From assembly GCA_038757905.1 (NCBI GenBank), contig JBCDGG010000002.1:13365-77364 (forward strand): a stretch of DNA of 64,000 nt. Direction: 5' to 3'. Each line of letters begins with the position of its first letter. The stretch's first letter is position 1. Position numbers and translations under genes: made by a program. The notes beneath the pieces were generated by a model. That model saw only the letters and a list, made by a program, of their open reading frames with translations. It had not been told where the DNA came from and ran no database searches. Positions 16,315 to 25,433 of this stretch are shown here, in pieces. The stretch is from HLUCCA09 sp038757905 (GTDB lineage Bacteria; Pseudomonadota; Alphaproteobacteria; Rhodobacterales; Rhodobacteraceae).

Positions 16315-19300
16315 CTAAGCGCCGTGCGGCTCCACCGTCGCCGCAATTGGGGCCACGGTTTGGTCCGGACTGGTGGCGTGCCGACCGGCGTCCGTCTCGC
16401 CTGCGAGCAGGGCCGCGTTGCCGCCTGACGCGGTGGTATCCACACAAAGGTGGCGCTCGAGGCAGGCATGCGCCTTATCCGGCTGACCGGCGATCAGGGG
16501 CAAGATGGGGCCCGGCCGCTGCGCAAGGGCCACGGCATAGATGCGCGCGCGCTCGTTGTCGCCCCAATACAGAAGGCCCCCAAACTCTGGCAACGCGGCC
16601 AGCAATTCGGCCGGGAGAGGGCCGCCGAGCGCCGCCGCCCGCCCGCCGAGCGCCTCCACCGCGGCGCATTGTGCGGCAACGGCAGCGGGCCCGGGCCCGG
16701 CGCAGAGAAGCGGCGCCCGCGGCTGAGTGGTCAGGCGGTTCATCTCGCCGGTGGGGCTCGGCAAGGTGAGCGTGCGCGCCGGAACCACATCGGCGGCGGC
16801 CCGCGCCAGCGCCTCTCGCACCTGGCTCTCGGTCACCGCTTCCCGCGTGTCGGGCCCGTGCGGCGGTGCGGGATGCGCCGTGAACCGGTCAAGGTAATGC
16901 GGCCCGCCGGCCTTGGGGCCGGTGCCGGACAGCCCTTCGCCGCCAAAGGGCTGGCTGCCGACGATGGCGCCGATCTGGTTGCGATTGGCATAGATGTTTC
17001 CGGCATGCACGGCATCGGCCACCGCCTGCACCCGATCGTCGATCCGGGTGTGCAGGCCGAAGGTCAGGCCGTATCCCGTGGCATTGATGTCGGCGATGAC
17101 GCGGTCGAGCGCCGAGGCTTCGAACGTAGCGACATGCAGCACCGGGCCGAAGACCTCCTCCGCCATGGCCCCGATCCCGGGAACGCGGATCAGGGCGGGG
17201 GCCACGAAGGCCCCGACATCCGGCGCCCGGCCGCGATGGATCAGCCGCCTGTCGCGCCGCGCCGCCTCGACATAGGCGTCGATCTCACGCCGCGCGGCCT
17301 CGGTGATGATCGGGCCGACATCGGTGGGCAGGTCCCACGGGTCACCAAGCTCCAACTCGTCCATCGCGCCTGTCAGAAGGGTCAAGAAGGGCGCGGCGAT
17401 GTCCTCCTGCACGTAGAGGCACCGCAAGGCGGAACAGCGCTGGCCGGCCGACTGAAAGGCCGACACGACGATGTCGCGAATGGCCTGTTCCGGCAGCGCG
17501 GTGGAATCGACCACCATCGCGTTCAGCCCCCCGGTTTCGGCGATCAGCGGGGTGCCCGGCGCGCAGCCCTCGGCCATTGCCCGCTGGATCGTGCGGGCCG
17601 TCGCCGTGGACCCGGTGAAGGCGACCCCGTTCACCCGGGGATCGGAGGTGAGCCTGGCCCCGACGACCCGGCCCTCGCCCGGCAGAAGCTGCAGCGCGGT
17701 GCGCGGTACGCCTGCGGCCAGCAAGCGGCCCACGGCCCAGGCGGCAATGGCGGGCGTGGTTTCCGCGGGCTTGGCGAGGACGCAATTGCCCGCCGCCAGC
17801 GCCGCCGCGATCTGACCGGTGAAGATGGCCAGGGGAAAGTTCCACGGGCTGATACATGCGAACACACCCCGCGGACCGTGGGCCAGCGCCTCGGCGCCTC
17901 CGGCGTAGTAGCGCAGAAAATCCACTGCCTCGCGCAGCTCCGCCACGGCGTCGGGCAGGGTCTTGCCCGCCTCGGTCGCGAGGATTGCGAAGGCCTCGCC
18001 CGACCCTTCCTCGTAGAGATCCGCGGCCCGAAGCAGCACCCGCGCCCGCTCCGCGGCGGAGGCGCCCCAGGGCGCAGCGTGGGACAGCGCGTTCTCGACA
18101 TCGTGCGCAGTGGCCAAGGCAACCGTCCCGACCGATTGTCCTGTGGCGGGGTTGACGATTGGCACGGACGTTCCGGCAACGGCAGCTGTGGCAGGGGGCG
18201 GGGCGGCAAGGATCGGCTGCACCGCCAGCGTGTCCGGGCGCAGCCGCGCCGCGCCGATCCTCTCCAGCGTCGTGACATCGGACAGATCGAACCCGGCAGA
18301 GTTGCGGCGGCCGGGCGCATAGAGATCGGGCCCCCGCCGGAGCCCGCCGCCGCCCGCTGCGATCTCGGCCGCCCGCTGCGCGAAGGGGCATTGGGCCACC
18401 GCCTCCGCCGGGACGGAGGTGTCGACGATCTGATTTACGAAGGAGGAGTTCGCCCCGTTCTCCAGAAGCCGCCGCACGAGATAGGCCAGAAGATCGCGGT
18501 GCGCGCCCACCGGCGCATAGATCCGGCAGCGCGTCCCTTCCGAGGCGTGGACGATATCGTGCAGCGCCTCGCCCATTCCATGCAGGCGCTGAAACTCATA
18601 CGACGCAGGCGGCAGCCCCTCGGCCATCTCAAGAACTGCGGCCACCGAATGGGCATTGTGTGTGGCGAATTGCGGGTAGATCCTATCCGTCATCGTCAGC
18701 AGCTTGCGCGCCAGCGCGATGTAGCTGATGTCGCTTGCTTCCTTTCGGGTGAACACGGGGAAATCGTCGAGCCCCTGCACCTGCGCATGCTTGATCTCGG
18801 TATCCCAATAGGCGCCTTTCACGAGGCGCACCATGATCCGGCGGTCGTATCGCTCGGCCATCCGGTGGAGCCCGTCGATCACATCGGTGCCCCGGCGCCC
18901 GTAGGCCTGTACGACGACGCCGAACCCGTCCCATCCAGCGAGATCCGGATCGGCCAGGGTCGCCTCGATCACCTTCAGGGACAGGCCCAGGCGGTCGGCC
19001 TCCTCCGCGTCGATGTTGAAGCCGATCCGGGCGGCCGCGGCTTGGCGTGCGAGGCCCGTAAGAACCGGCACCAGTTCCGCCATCACGCGATCCGTTTTCG
19101 AAACCTCGTAGCGGGGATGCAGGGCCGACAGCTTCACCGAGATCCCGGGATTTGCCGTGATGTCGTCGCTCGCGCATGCCGCTGCAATGGCCTCGATGGC
19201 GGAGCTGTACGACCCGGCGTAGCGTGCCGCATCGGCGGCTGTCATGGCGGCCTCGCCCAGCATGTCGTAGGAGTAGGTGAAGCCGTCGGCCTCCTTCGCC

Positions 19301-19842
19301 CGGGCGCGCGACATGGCGGCGGCGATGTCCTCGCCCAGTACGAATTGCTGTCCCATCTGGCGGATCGCGGCGCCGACGGCGCTCCGGATCACGGGCTCCC
19401 CCACGCGCCGGACCAAGGTGCGCAGGGTGCCGGCGATCCCGGGCTCGGTCGATTCCAGAACCCGCCCGGTCAAGAGCAGCCCCCAGGTGGACGCATTCAC
19501 AAGCGGCGAACTGGATTGCCCCAGATGCGCCGACCAGTCGGACGGGGCGATCTTGTCTTCGATCAGCGCATCGATTGTGGCGGCGTCCGGCACCCGCAGC
19601 AGCGCCTCCGCAAGGCACATGAGCGCAACGCCCTCCTCCGTCGAGAGCCCGTACTCCGCCAGGAAGACCTCCATCAATCCGGGATGCGCCGTCGATCGAA
19701 TGTCCCGGACCAATGCGGTGGCGCGGGCCACGATTCGGGCGCGTGCCTCGGCGTCGAGCCGCGCCATCGTCGCGAGGTCTGCGATCAGCTCGGCCTCGTC
19801 GCGTCGTTTGTTACGGTCCCACGCGCGGTCAATGTCGATCAT
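16315..19842 (-). CDS. putA: Bifunctional proline dehydrogenase / L-glutamate gamma-semialdehyde dehydrogenase
   Basis: 1175-residue enzyme that oxidises proline to P5C using FAD and quinone, then P5C to glutamate using NAD. The PRODH barrel occupies about residues 150-470 (ISVKLSALHPRYE, VRLVKGAYWDTEIKHAQ, HNAHSV), and the aldehyde dehydrogenase domain about 540-990, with SPWNFPLAIFTGQIAAALAAGN, the glutamate in ETGGLNAM and catalytic Cys803 in AGQRCSALR. A C-terminal domain follows. There is no N-terminal ribbon-helix-helix domain, so it is not self-regulating like E. coli PutA; the divergent Lrp-type gene is the expected activator. The ATG at 19842 is preferred; a TTG at 19851 with GAGGAG nine bases ahead is an alternative. 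Layout matches putA/putR of Rhodobacter. Confidence 0.95.
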   Translation of the reverse strand: MIDIDRAWDRNKRRDEAELIADLATMARLDAEARARIVARATALVRDIRSTAHPGLMEVFLAEYGLSTEEGVALMCLAEALLRVPDAATIDALIEDKIAPSDWSAHLGQSSSPLVNASTWGLLLTGRVLESTEPGIAGTLRTLVRRVGEPVIRSAVGAAIRQMGQQFVLGEDIAAAMSRARAKEADGFTYSYDMLGEAAMTAADAARYAGSYSSAIEAIAAACASDDITANPGISVKLSALHPRYEVSKTDRVMAELVPVLTGLARQAAAARIGFNIDAEEADRLGLSLKVIEATLADPDLAGWDGFGVVVQAYGRRGTDVIDGLHRMAERYDRRIMVRLVKGAYWDTEIKHAQVQGLDDFPVFTRKEASDISYIALARKLLTMTDRIYPQFATHNAHSVAAVLEMAEGLPPASYEFQRLHGMGEALHDIVHASEGTRCRIYAPVGAHRDLLAYLVRRLLENGANSSFVNQIVDTSVPAEAVAQCPFAQRAAEIAAGGGGLRRGPDLYAPGRRNSAGFDLSDVTTLERIGAARLRPDTLAVQPILAAPPPATAAVAGTSVPIVNPATGQSVGTVALATAHDVENALSHAAPWGASAAERARVLLRAADLYEEGSGEAFAILATEAGKTLPDAVAELREAVDFLRYYAGGAEALAHGPRGVFACISPWNFPLAIFTGQIAAALAAGNCVLAKPAETTPAIAAWAVGRLLAAGVPRTALQLLPGEGRVVGARLTSDPRVNGVAFTGSTATARTIQRAMAEGCAPGTPLIAETGGLNAMVVDSTALPEQAIRDIVVSAFQSAGQRCSALRCLYVQEDIAAPFLTLLTGAMDELELGDPWDLPTDVGPIITEAARREIDAYVEAARRDRRLIHRGRAPDVGAFVAPALIRVPGIGAMAEEVFGPVLHVATFEASALDRVIADINATGYGLTFGLHTRIDDRVQAVADAVHAGNIYANRNQIGAIVGSQPFGGEGLSGTGPKAGGPHYLDRFTAHPAPPHGPDTREAVTESQVREALARAAADVVPARTLTLPSPTGEMNRLTTQPRAPLLCAGPGPAAVAAQCAAVEALGGRAAALGGPLPAELLAALPEFGGLLYWGDNERARIYAVALAQRPGPILPLIAGQPDKAHACLERHLCVDTTASGGNAALLAGETDAGRHATSPDQTVAPIAATVEPHGA

Positions 19843-19892
19843 GGTGTGCAACCTCGCCTTACTCCTCTGGAGCCTATCAATTTGCGCTTGGT

Positions 19893-19919
19893 CGATTTTC
19901 CTATATTTTCACTTTTGAT
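19893..19919. promoter_or_regulatory. AT-rich putA-putR intergenic control region
   Basis: Within the 119-base gap between putA and putR, bases 19893-19919 are strikingly AT-rich (TTTTCCTATATTTTCACTTTT) compared with the GC-rich surroundings. Lrp-family proteins bind such degenerate AT-rich palindromes, so this is the probable PutR site and overlapping promoters. No single consensus site can be fixed by eye. Confidence 0.4.
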
Positions 19920-19961
19920 GGGCGGATCGACCATCTTATCGAGGAAACATAGGCGTTCGCG

Positions 19962-20453
19962 GTGGAAACAGAAAGCAACCTAGACTCAATTGATCGGCAT
20001 ATCCTGGCCGTTCTCGCCAGCGACGGGCGCATTTCGATGACCGGTCTTGGCCAGCGGGTCGGCCTGTCGAAGACGCCGGTGACGGCGCGCGTCAAACGGT
20101 TGGAGGGCTTGGGCGTCATCGCGGGCTACCGGGCCGAGTTGTCCGCCGCGCGACTGGGGCTCGAGCATGTCGCGTTCCTGGAGGTGAAGTTGTCCGACAC
20201 GCGGGAGCAGTGCCTGCGCGCCTTCAATGCCGCGATCCGTGAAATCCCCGAGGTCGAAGCCTGTCACATGGTGGCCGGCGGCTTCGACTATCTCGTCAAG
20301 GTGCGGACGCGCGACGTCAAAGCCTACCGCCGCGTGCTGGGCGAACAAATCTCGCGTCTGCCCCACCTGGCAGCCACCTCGACCTATGTGTCGATCGAAA
20401 GCGTGCGGGATCAGTGCCAGCTCCCGCTGGACACGGGTCCGGGCCTGGGCTGA
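19962..20453 (+). CDS. putR: Lrp/AsnC family regulator, PutR-like activator of putA
   Basis: 163-residue regulator. The N-terminal helix-turn-helix (SIDRHILAVLASDGRISMTGLGQRVGLSKTPVTARVKRLEGLGVI, about residues 9-55) is followed by the RAM ligand-binding domain (about 75-150), with VEACHMVAGGFDYLVKVRTRDVKAYRRVLGEQISRLP typical of the Lrp effector pocket. Start is GTG at 19962. It is divergent from putA with a 119-base gap. In Rhodobacter and Agrobacterium the equivalent protein activates putA when proline is present and represses itself; the same is expected here. Identity as PutR rests on family plus position. Confidence 0.88.
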   Translation: METESNLDSIDRHILAVLASDGRISMTGLGQRVGLSKTPVTARVKRLEGLGVIAGYRAELSAARLGLEHVAFLEVKLSDTREQCLRAFNAAIREIPEVEACHMVAGGFDYLVKVRTRDVKAYRRVLGEQISRLPHLAATSTYVSIESVRDQCQLPLDTGPGLG

Positions 20454-20708
20454 AGACAGCGCAGCGCGGATGGCGCGGTGCGCGCCCGCGTTATCCGGCG
20501 GACCAATTGAGAGGCGCGTCCTGCCCGATGGGAGCGGCCCGGCGCGCGCCGACGCGGCTACGCAACCAAGAAGGCCCGACGCCGGAGGGCGATCGCACAC
20601 CCCTGCAGACGCAAGGACGCGTGCAGGCGCCGCCGGATTGATAGATAGAGAAGACAAGATGCTGGGCCGCGCCCTGTTGCGGGACGCGCGGAGAACGGAG
20701 GGAGAACC

Positions 20709-21527
20709 ATGCAAGTCAGGTCTATTCTATGCGCCTATAGCGGGGACGCGGCGCGGGGCAGCGGAGTGCGCCATGCCATTCGGCTGGCAAAGCACCACAA
20801 GGCGCATCTCACGGGGGTCCTGCGGAACGGCCAGTCCATGCTGGAGGAGAGGTACGGCACCCACATCCCGGAGGCGCTGCTGAAGGATCTGCGTGCGGCC
20901 GACGCGCAACATGTCGCCGAGATCGCCGAGCGCTTTCTGGCCATCGCACGCGAGAGCGGGCTGGGCGAGGACGAGGCCGAGTTCGTCGGAGTGAACCCGT
21001 CGACGGATGGCCCCCTGACGGCCTTCGCCCATGCCTACGATCTGATAGTCACCGGCGTGAACACGGACGCTTCCACCGACGCGCACCTCTCCCCCCATCC
21101 CGACATTCTGGCGCTGAAATCGGGCCGACCGGTTCTGGTGGTGCCCGACGGGTTCGAAGCCGAAGGGCTGGCCGATCGCGCGCTCGTTGCGTGGGATGGC
21201 AAACGCTCGGCAGCGCGCGCGCTGGGCGATGCCATGCGGATCCTCGCCGAAAAGACCCACGTCACCCTTCTGAGTGTCGGCGCGACACCCGGCGGTACGG
21301 ATCGGATGCTGGCGAACATGCGCCGGCATGGCATCTCTGTCGATGCCCGCACGGTGGAGCGGCGGGGCAGTGTCGCCGATACGATCTTCGCCGAAGCGAA
21401 ACGGGACGGGGCCAAGCTGATCGTCATGGGGGCCTTCGAACACTCCAAGTTCTCGCATGACCTGTTTGGCGGGGTCACGACGGATGTCATCGCGCAGGCC
21501 ACCGTCCCCGTGTTCATGGCGCATTGA
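20709..21527 (+). CDS. Universal stress protein, two-domain
   Basis: 272-residue tandem Usp protein. The first half begins MQVRSILCAYSGDAARGSGVRHAIRLAKHHKAHLTGV and the second DRALVAWDGKRSAARALGDAMRILAE, each an alpha/beta nucleotide-binding-like fold. The C-terminal LIVMGAFEHSKFSHDLFGGVTTDVIAQATVPVFMAH lacks the clear G-x2-G-x9-G(S/T) motif, so ATP binding is doubtful. A strong ribosome site (GGAGGGAGAACC) precedes the ATG. It stands alone: 255 bases follow putR without a gene, and a short hairpin follows its stop. Specific stress role unknown. Confidence 0.85.
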   Translation: MQVRSILCAYSGDAARGSGVRHAIRLAKHHKAHLTGVLRNGQSMLEERYGTHIPEALLKDLRAADAQHVAEIAERFLAIARESGLGEDEAEFVGVNPSTDGPLTAFAHAYDLIVTGVNTDASTDAHLSPHPDILALKSGRPVLVVPDGFEAEGLADRALVAWDGKRSAARALGDAMRILAEKTHVTLLSVGATPGGTDRMLANMRRHGISVDARTVERRGSVADTIFAEAKRDGAKLIVMGAFEHSKFSHDLFGGVTTDVIAQATVPVFMAH

Positions 21528-21542
21528 TCGGACAGCGGGCAT

Positions 21543-21558
21543 CCCTGCCTCGGCAGGG
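21543..21558 (+). terminator. Short stem-loop after the stress protein gene
   Basis: CCCTGC-CTCG-GCAGGG forms a 6-7 bp stem with a stable CUCG tetraloop, starting 16 bases after the stop of the universal stress protein gene. There is no U-run, so it may be a weak terminator or a 3'-end stabiliser. Confidence 0.4.
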
Positions 21559-21705
21559 GGCATGCTCCTTGCGCGCGGCGGACGTTTTCTCCTCGCAACG
21601 TGCTCTACTAAGCGATCTAGCAGCTACGGGCGCCACGCCGTGTGTGGCCATAGTGCTGCCGAAGAGGTGCGCTCCCCCACCCGGAGGGCGCCGTGCCCCT
21701 CCGTG

Positions 21706-22473
21706 TTACATCCAGAGCGGGACGATATGCGTGCGCCGTTCGTGCGAGAGGGCTGCAATCCGGGCGCCGAAGACGCGCGCGACGAGGTCGGGCAAGAGCG
21801 TGTCGGCGGGCGGGCCATCCGCGACAATCGTGCCCTCCGACAGAACGATCACGCGGTCGGCGAGCGACAGCGCGTGGTTCAGATCGTGGAGCACCGCGAC
21901 GAGGCAGGGCACGGCGTCCCCGGGCAGATCGCACAGAACCGACATGACACGGCCCTGATGCCCAAGGTCGAGGAACGTGGTTGGCTCGTCGAGCAAAAGC
22001 ACCCGGGGCTGCTGCGCCAGCACCATCGCCAACCAGCCGAGCTGGCGCTCCCCGCCCGAAAGCGTGTCGAAGCGGCGGTCTGTCAGGGCAGTCACGCCGG
22101 TCTGGGCCATCGCATTTTCAATCGCGGCGCCGTCGGCCGGGGTCTGGGCGCTCCAGATCATGCGATGTGCAAACCGGCCGTGGCCCACCAGATCGCGCAG
22201 CAAGATGGCCTCTGGCGCGGTCGCCGCCTGCGGCAGAAACGCGAGGGTTTTCGCCACCTGCCGGCGTGCGAGCCGGGCGATGTCGCGCCCTTCGAGGCGG
22301 ATGGTGCCGGCTGTGGGCTTCAGAAGCCCCGACAGCGCCATCAGAAGGCTGGACTTGCCGGACCCGTTCGGCCCCACGATCGCGGTGCGTTCGCCCGCCC
22401 GCAGCGAAAACGACAGGTCCCGCAACACGGGGCGCCCGCCCCGGTGGAGCAGCAGGTTCTGCGCCTCGATCAT
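21706..22473 (-). CDS. Iron-siderophore/heme/B12 ABC transporter ATPase (FecE/BtuD-like)
   Basis: 255-residue ATPase. Motifs: Walker A GPNGSGKSS (near residue 36), LAFLPQAATAPE as Q-loop, signature LSGGERQLGWLAMVLAQQP, Walker B VLLLDEPTTFLDLGHQ, and the switch His in LHDLNHALSLADR, which is typical of FecE/FhuC/BtuD ATPases. Its ATG overlaps the stop of the permease gene (ATGA). It is the last gene of the leftward uptake operon. The ligand is an iron chelate, heme or corrinoid; sequence alone does not decide. Confidence 0.9.
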   Translation of the reverse strand: MIEAQNLLLHRGGRPVLRDLSFSLRAGERTAIVGPNGSGKSSLLMALSGLLKPTAGTIRLEGRDIARLARRQVAKTLAFLPQAATAPEAILLRDLVGHGRFAHRMIWSAQTPADGAAIENAMAQTGVTALTDRRFDTLSGGERQLGWLAMVLAQQPRVLLLDEPTTFLDLGHQGRVMSVLCDLPGDAVPCLVAVLHDLNHALSLADRVIVLSEGTIVADGPPADTLLPDLVARVFGARIAALSHERRTHIVPLWM

Positions 22474-23495
22474 CTCGCTGCCTCCTTTCGCAGGAGGAGG
22501 GCCGCGAGCAGCGGCGCCCCCAGAAGGCTGGTGCAGATCCCCACGGGCACTTCCAGCGGCACGGCCAGGGTTCGGCCGAGCACGTCAGCCAGCACCACGA
22601 GGATCCCGCCAACCCAGATGCACCCCCAGAGCTGGGCCATCGGTTCGGTGATTCCCGCTGCCCGGACGGCGTGCGGCACGAGCAGACCCACGAACCCGAC
22701 CGGGCCCGCCACGGAGACCGCGCTTGCCGCGAGCGTCGAGGCCAGAACCACGGCCGTCACACGGGTTGCCTGCACCGGCAGCCCCAGCGACGCCGCCGTC
22801 GTGGCGTCGAACCGCAGGAGGCCGAGAGGCCGCATCACCAGTGCCGATGCGGCGAGTCCCGCGATAGCCCAGGGCAGGATCGTCCAGACATGGGCCATGT
22901 CGCGGGCATAGAGCGATCCGGCGAGCCAGAGGATGGCGAACTGCGTTTGGGCCTCGGGCAGGGTCAGGATGCAGCCCATGGTCGCCGCCGAGAGGACCGC
23001 ACCGAAGATCACGCCGGTCAGCGCCGTGCGTCGCGGGTCGAGCCCCCCCTCCCAGGCGAGGGCCAAGACGCCCGCCGTCGCCGCCAATGCGCCGAGGAGC
23101 GCGATCGGGGCAATCAGGGTGCCCGGCAGGTACTCGGTAGGGACGATTGCCCTGGCGTCCGGGTTCGCAACGGCAACGGAGATCGTCATCGTGGCGACCA
23201 AGGCCAGAGCCGCCCCGCCGGAGATCCCGAAGATCGTCGGATCCGCAAGCGAGTTGCGCAGCGCCGTTTGCAGCAGCAGGCCCGAAACGGCGAGGTTGGA
23301 CCCGGCGAGAAGCGCGATCAGCGTGCGCGGGAGCCGGTAGCGTTGCACCAGCGTGGCCTCGGCGCTTGATCCGCCGAAGACCATTTCGAAGACGGACGAC
23401 ACAGGCAATGAGACGGCGCCAAAGCGCATCGACAGGAGCGCGGCGCAGAGTGCGGCGCAAGGCAGCAGGAGGGCGAGGGCGGTGCTGCGGGTCAC
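22470..23495 (-). CDS. FecCD-family ABC permease (second)
   Basis: 341-residue permease with about ten transmembrane helices. Hallmarks: RLPRTLIALLAGSNLAVSGLLLQTALRNSLADPTIFGISGGAALALV near the N-terminus, and VAGPVGFVGLLVPHAVRAAG, the conserved coupling region, near residue 260. The start is GTG at 23495, overlapping the TGA of the preceding permease (GTGA); the open frame extends much further upstream but only as a shadow of the neighbouring gene. With the next gene it forms the two-permease membrane unit of a FecBCDE-type importer. Confidence 0.88.
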   Translation of the reverse strand: MTRSTALALLLPCAALCAALLSMRFGAVSLPVSSVFEMVFGGSSAEATLVQRYRLPRTLIALLAGSNLAVSGLLLQTALRNSLADPTIFGISGGAALALVATMTISVAVANPDARAIVPTEYLPGTLIAPIALLGALAATAGVLALAWEGGLDPRRTALTGVIFGAVLSAATMGCILTLPEAQTQFAILWLAGSLYARDMAHVWTILPWAIAGLAASALVMRPLGLLRFDATTAASLGLPVQATRVTAVVLASTLAASAVSVAGPVGFVGLLVPHAVRAAGITEPMAQLWGCIWVGGILVVLADVLGRTLAVPLEVPVGICTSLLGAPLLAALLLRKEAAR

Positions 23496-24466
23496 AGCCG
23501 GACGGCCCCGCTGCGCCGCGTCAGCAGCAGAAACGCCAGACCGCCGAGAATGGCGATCAGAACGCCGGCGGGCGGGGATCTGTCGAGGGGCAGGGCGCGG
23601 CTGACCGTATCGGCCAACAGCGTCAGCGTTGCGCCCAAAAGCGCGCTCATCGGTAGAAGCACCACGTGCCGCCGAGCGGCGGCGTCGATCATCCGGCGCG
23701 TCAAATGCGGGGAGAGGAAGCCAACGAAGGCAATCGGCCCGGCAATGGCCGTGGGGGCGGCGGCGAGGATCACGGCAAGGGCGCCCACAAACGCCCGCCA
23801 CGCATGGGCGTTCAGGCCGACCGCGCGGGCGGTCGTATCGTCGAGGGTCAGTGCGTCCAGGACAGGCGCGATGGCCAGGGCGAGCAGCCCGCCCCCGAGG
23901 CACCAGGGCCAAAGGTGATGAAAGTCGCCCCATGTCCGGTTGATGAACCCGCCGATCTGCCAGAAAAACAGCGTCTGCGTCAGATCCCGGTTCAGGATGG
24001 TGACAACGCTCGTGACGGCGAGAAAGAAGATCGAGACGGCGAGCCCGGCCAGAATGAGGCTGATCGCCGAGAGGCCAGTGCGGCGCGCAATTGCCAGGGT
24101 GAGCGCGCCGGCGAGAAACCCGCCCAGAATGCCCGGCAGAACGGGTGTTGGGGCCGCCACGGGGGCCAGCGACAGCGATAGCGTGACACCGGCGGCCGCA
24201 CCGGCCGAGACGCCCGTCAGGCCCGGATCGCCCAGCGGGTTGCGGACCGCCGTCTGGATCAGAGCGCCGGACAGGGCCAGCGCCGCACCGCTCACCAGGG
24301 CGACGAGCGCGCGCGGCAGACGCAACTCGCGCACCACGAAGGCCGCGTCTCCGCCTCCGGCGAGCATGTCGGCGAGGCGGACAGGCACCGCGCCGGTCGT
24401 GAGGTTCCAGCACAGACAGCCGACAGCGCAGAAAGCAAGGCCGGCGGCGGCAGGGCGGGCGCGCAT
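23492..24466 (-). CDS. FecCD-family ABC permease (first)
   Basis: 324-residue permease. Features: RELRLPRALVALVSGAALALSGALIQTAVRNPLGDPGLTGVSAGAAAGV and the coupling region IAGPIAFVGFLSPHLTRRMI, with some ten helices. A central helix contains FFLAVTSVVTILN followed by FFWQIGGFINRTWGDFHHLWPW. It begins five bases after the binding-protein gene and overlaps the second permease. Heterodimeric permeases are usual for Fec and Fhu systems. Confidence 0.88.
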   Translation of the reverse strand: MRARPAAAGLAFCAVGCLCWNLTTGAVPVRLADMLAGGGDAAFVVRELRLPRALVALVSGAALALSGALIQTAVRNPLGDPGLTGVSAGAAAGVTLSLSLAPVAAPTPVLPGILGGFLAGALTLAIARRTGLSAISLILAGLAVSIFFLAVTSVVTILNRDLTQTLFFWQIGGFINRTWGDFHHLWPWCLGGGLLALAIAPVLDALTLDDTTARAVGLNAHAWRAFVGALAVILAAAPTAIAGPIAFVGFLSPHLTRRMIDAAARRHVVLLPMSALLGATLTLLADTVSRALPLDRSPPAGVLIAILGGLAFLLLTRRSGAVRL

Positions 24467-24471
24467 CTGCT

Positions 24472-25410
24472 TCAGGGGACGATCTCTATCTGCTTGGCCC
24501 GGGACGCCGCCGGCAGATCCGCCGGTGGGGCGAACGTGTCGGGGTAGAGCAGATGGGCAAGCTCTTCCAGCACCATGCGCCGTGCAATCGGCCCGGTCGC
24601 CTGCGCGTATTGCTGCCCCACTTCGTAGACGCGGCCGTTTTGCACCGCGCTCAACCGGGCGAATGCGGGATTGGCCTGCAGCTCGCCGCCATGGGAGGCG
24701 TAAACGATCAGAACATCGGGATCTATGGCCAGGATCTCCTCGGTTTCCATCATCTTGAAGGCGTCCGCCGGGTCGGCACCCTCCTGAAAGCCGAGCGGGT
24801 TGGTCGCGCCGAGGATCGGCAGGAACTCGGCGGGCAGAAGATTGTCGTGGTAGGCAAACAGCATCTCGCCGAATGCCCAGAGGAAGACGACGGTGACGCC
24901 CCCTGGCGCGGCCTCCCGCAGCTGACTTGCCCGCTGCTCGAACGCGATGTTGAGGGCGGTGGCGTCCTGCGGCGCGCCGAGCGCGGCGCCCATCTGTTCG
25001 ATGTTCCGGCTGGCATCCTCCAGCGTGAAGAGGTCGAGCGCGATGAAGGGCGCGATGTCTTCGAACTCGTCGGCATAGGGCGCGTGGTAGCGCGTCATTC
25101 CCAGGATCAGATCGGCGTCCGACAGCGCCAGGATCTCCAGGTTCGGGCTGTCGAACTCTCCGAGATCGAGCACGCCGTCGCTCGCCTCGCCCAGATAGAC
25201 GGGGCCCGCCCCCTGAAACGACGTGACGCCCAGGATCGGCCGGCCGAGGGCCGCCAGCATGTCGGCCGCGGCCATGGACAGAGCCGCGACGTTGCGCGGA
25301 CGCTCGGCCACCGTCACGGATTGCCCGCGATCGTCGGTCACCGTGACGGGAAAGTCCTGCGCGGCAGCCGGGGCCGTAAGGGCGAGGACAACAAGGAACG
25401 AACGCAGCAT
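24472..25410 (-). CDS. Periplasmic iron-chelate/corrinoid binding protein (FecB/BtuF type)
   Basis: 312-residue exported protein with a signal peptide (MLRSFLVVLALTAPAAAQDF, cleavage near residue 18). The mature part shows the periplasmic-binding type 2 (class III) pattern: VTVTDDRGQSVTVAERPRNVAALSMAAADMLAALGR, the LEILALSDADLILGMTRY region, and ILAIDPDVLIVYASHGGELQANPAFARLSAVQNGRVYEV. It delivers ligand from the receptor encoded upstream to the permease pair. It lies 24 bases after the methyltransferase gene. Ligand remains undetermined. Confidence 0.87.
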   Translation of the reverse strand: MLRSFLVVLALTAPAAAQDFPVTVTDDRGQSVTVAERPRNVAALSMAAADMLAALGRPILGVTSFQGAGPVYLGEASDGVLDLGEFDSPNLEILALSDADLILGMTRYHAPYADEFEDIAPFIALDLFTLEDASRNIEQMGAALGAPQDATALNIAFEQRASQLREAAPGGVTVVFLWAFGEMLFAYHDNLLPAEFLPILGATNPLGFQEGADPADAFKMMETEEILAIDPDVLIVYASHGGELQANPAFARLSAVQNGRVYEVGQQYAQATGPIARRMVLEELAHLLYPDTFAPPADLPAASRAKQIEIVP

Positions 25411-25433
25411 GGGAGGGCCTCCGTTGCAGCCGA

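Noticed and set aside
16450..19983. A 1177-codon open frame on the plus strand opposite putA
   Set aside because: It mirrors putA on the other strand, is rich in Arg, Gly and His and has no motif. Long antisense frames are common in GC-rich DNA.
22470..24413. 647-codon reading frame that would fuse the second permease to upstream sequence
   Set aside because: The upstream part is a frame-shifted shadow of the first permease gene. The GTG at 23495 with GTGA overlap gives a normal FecCD length.
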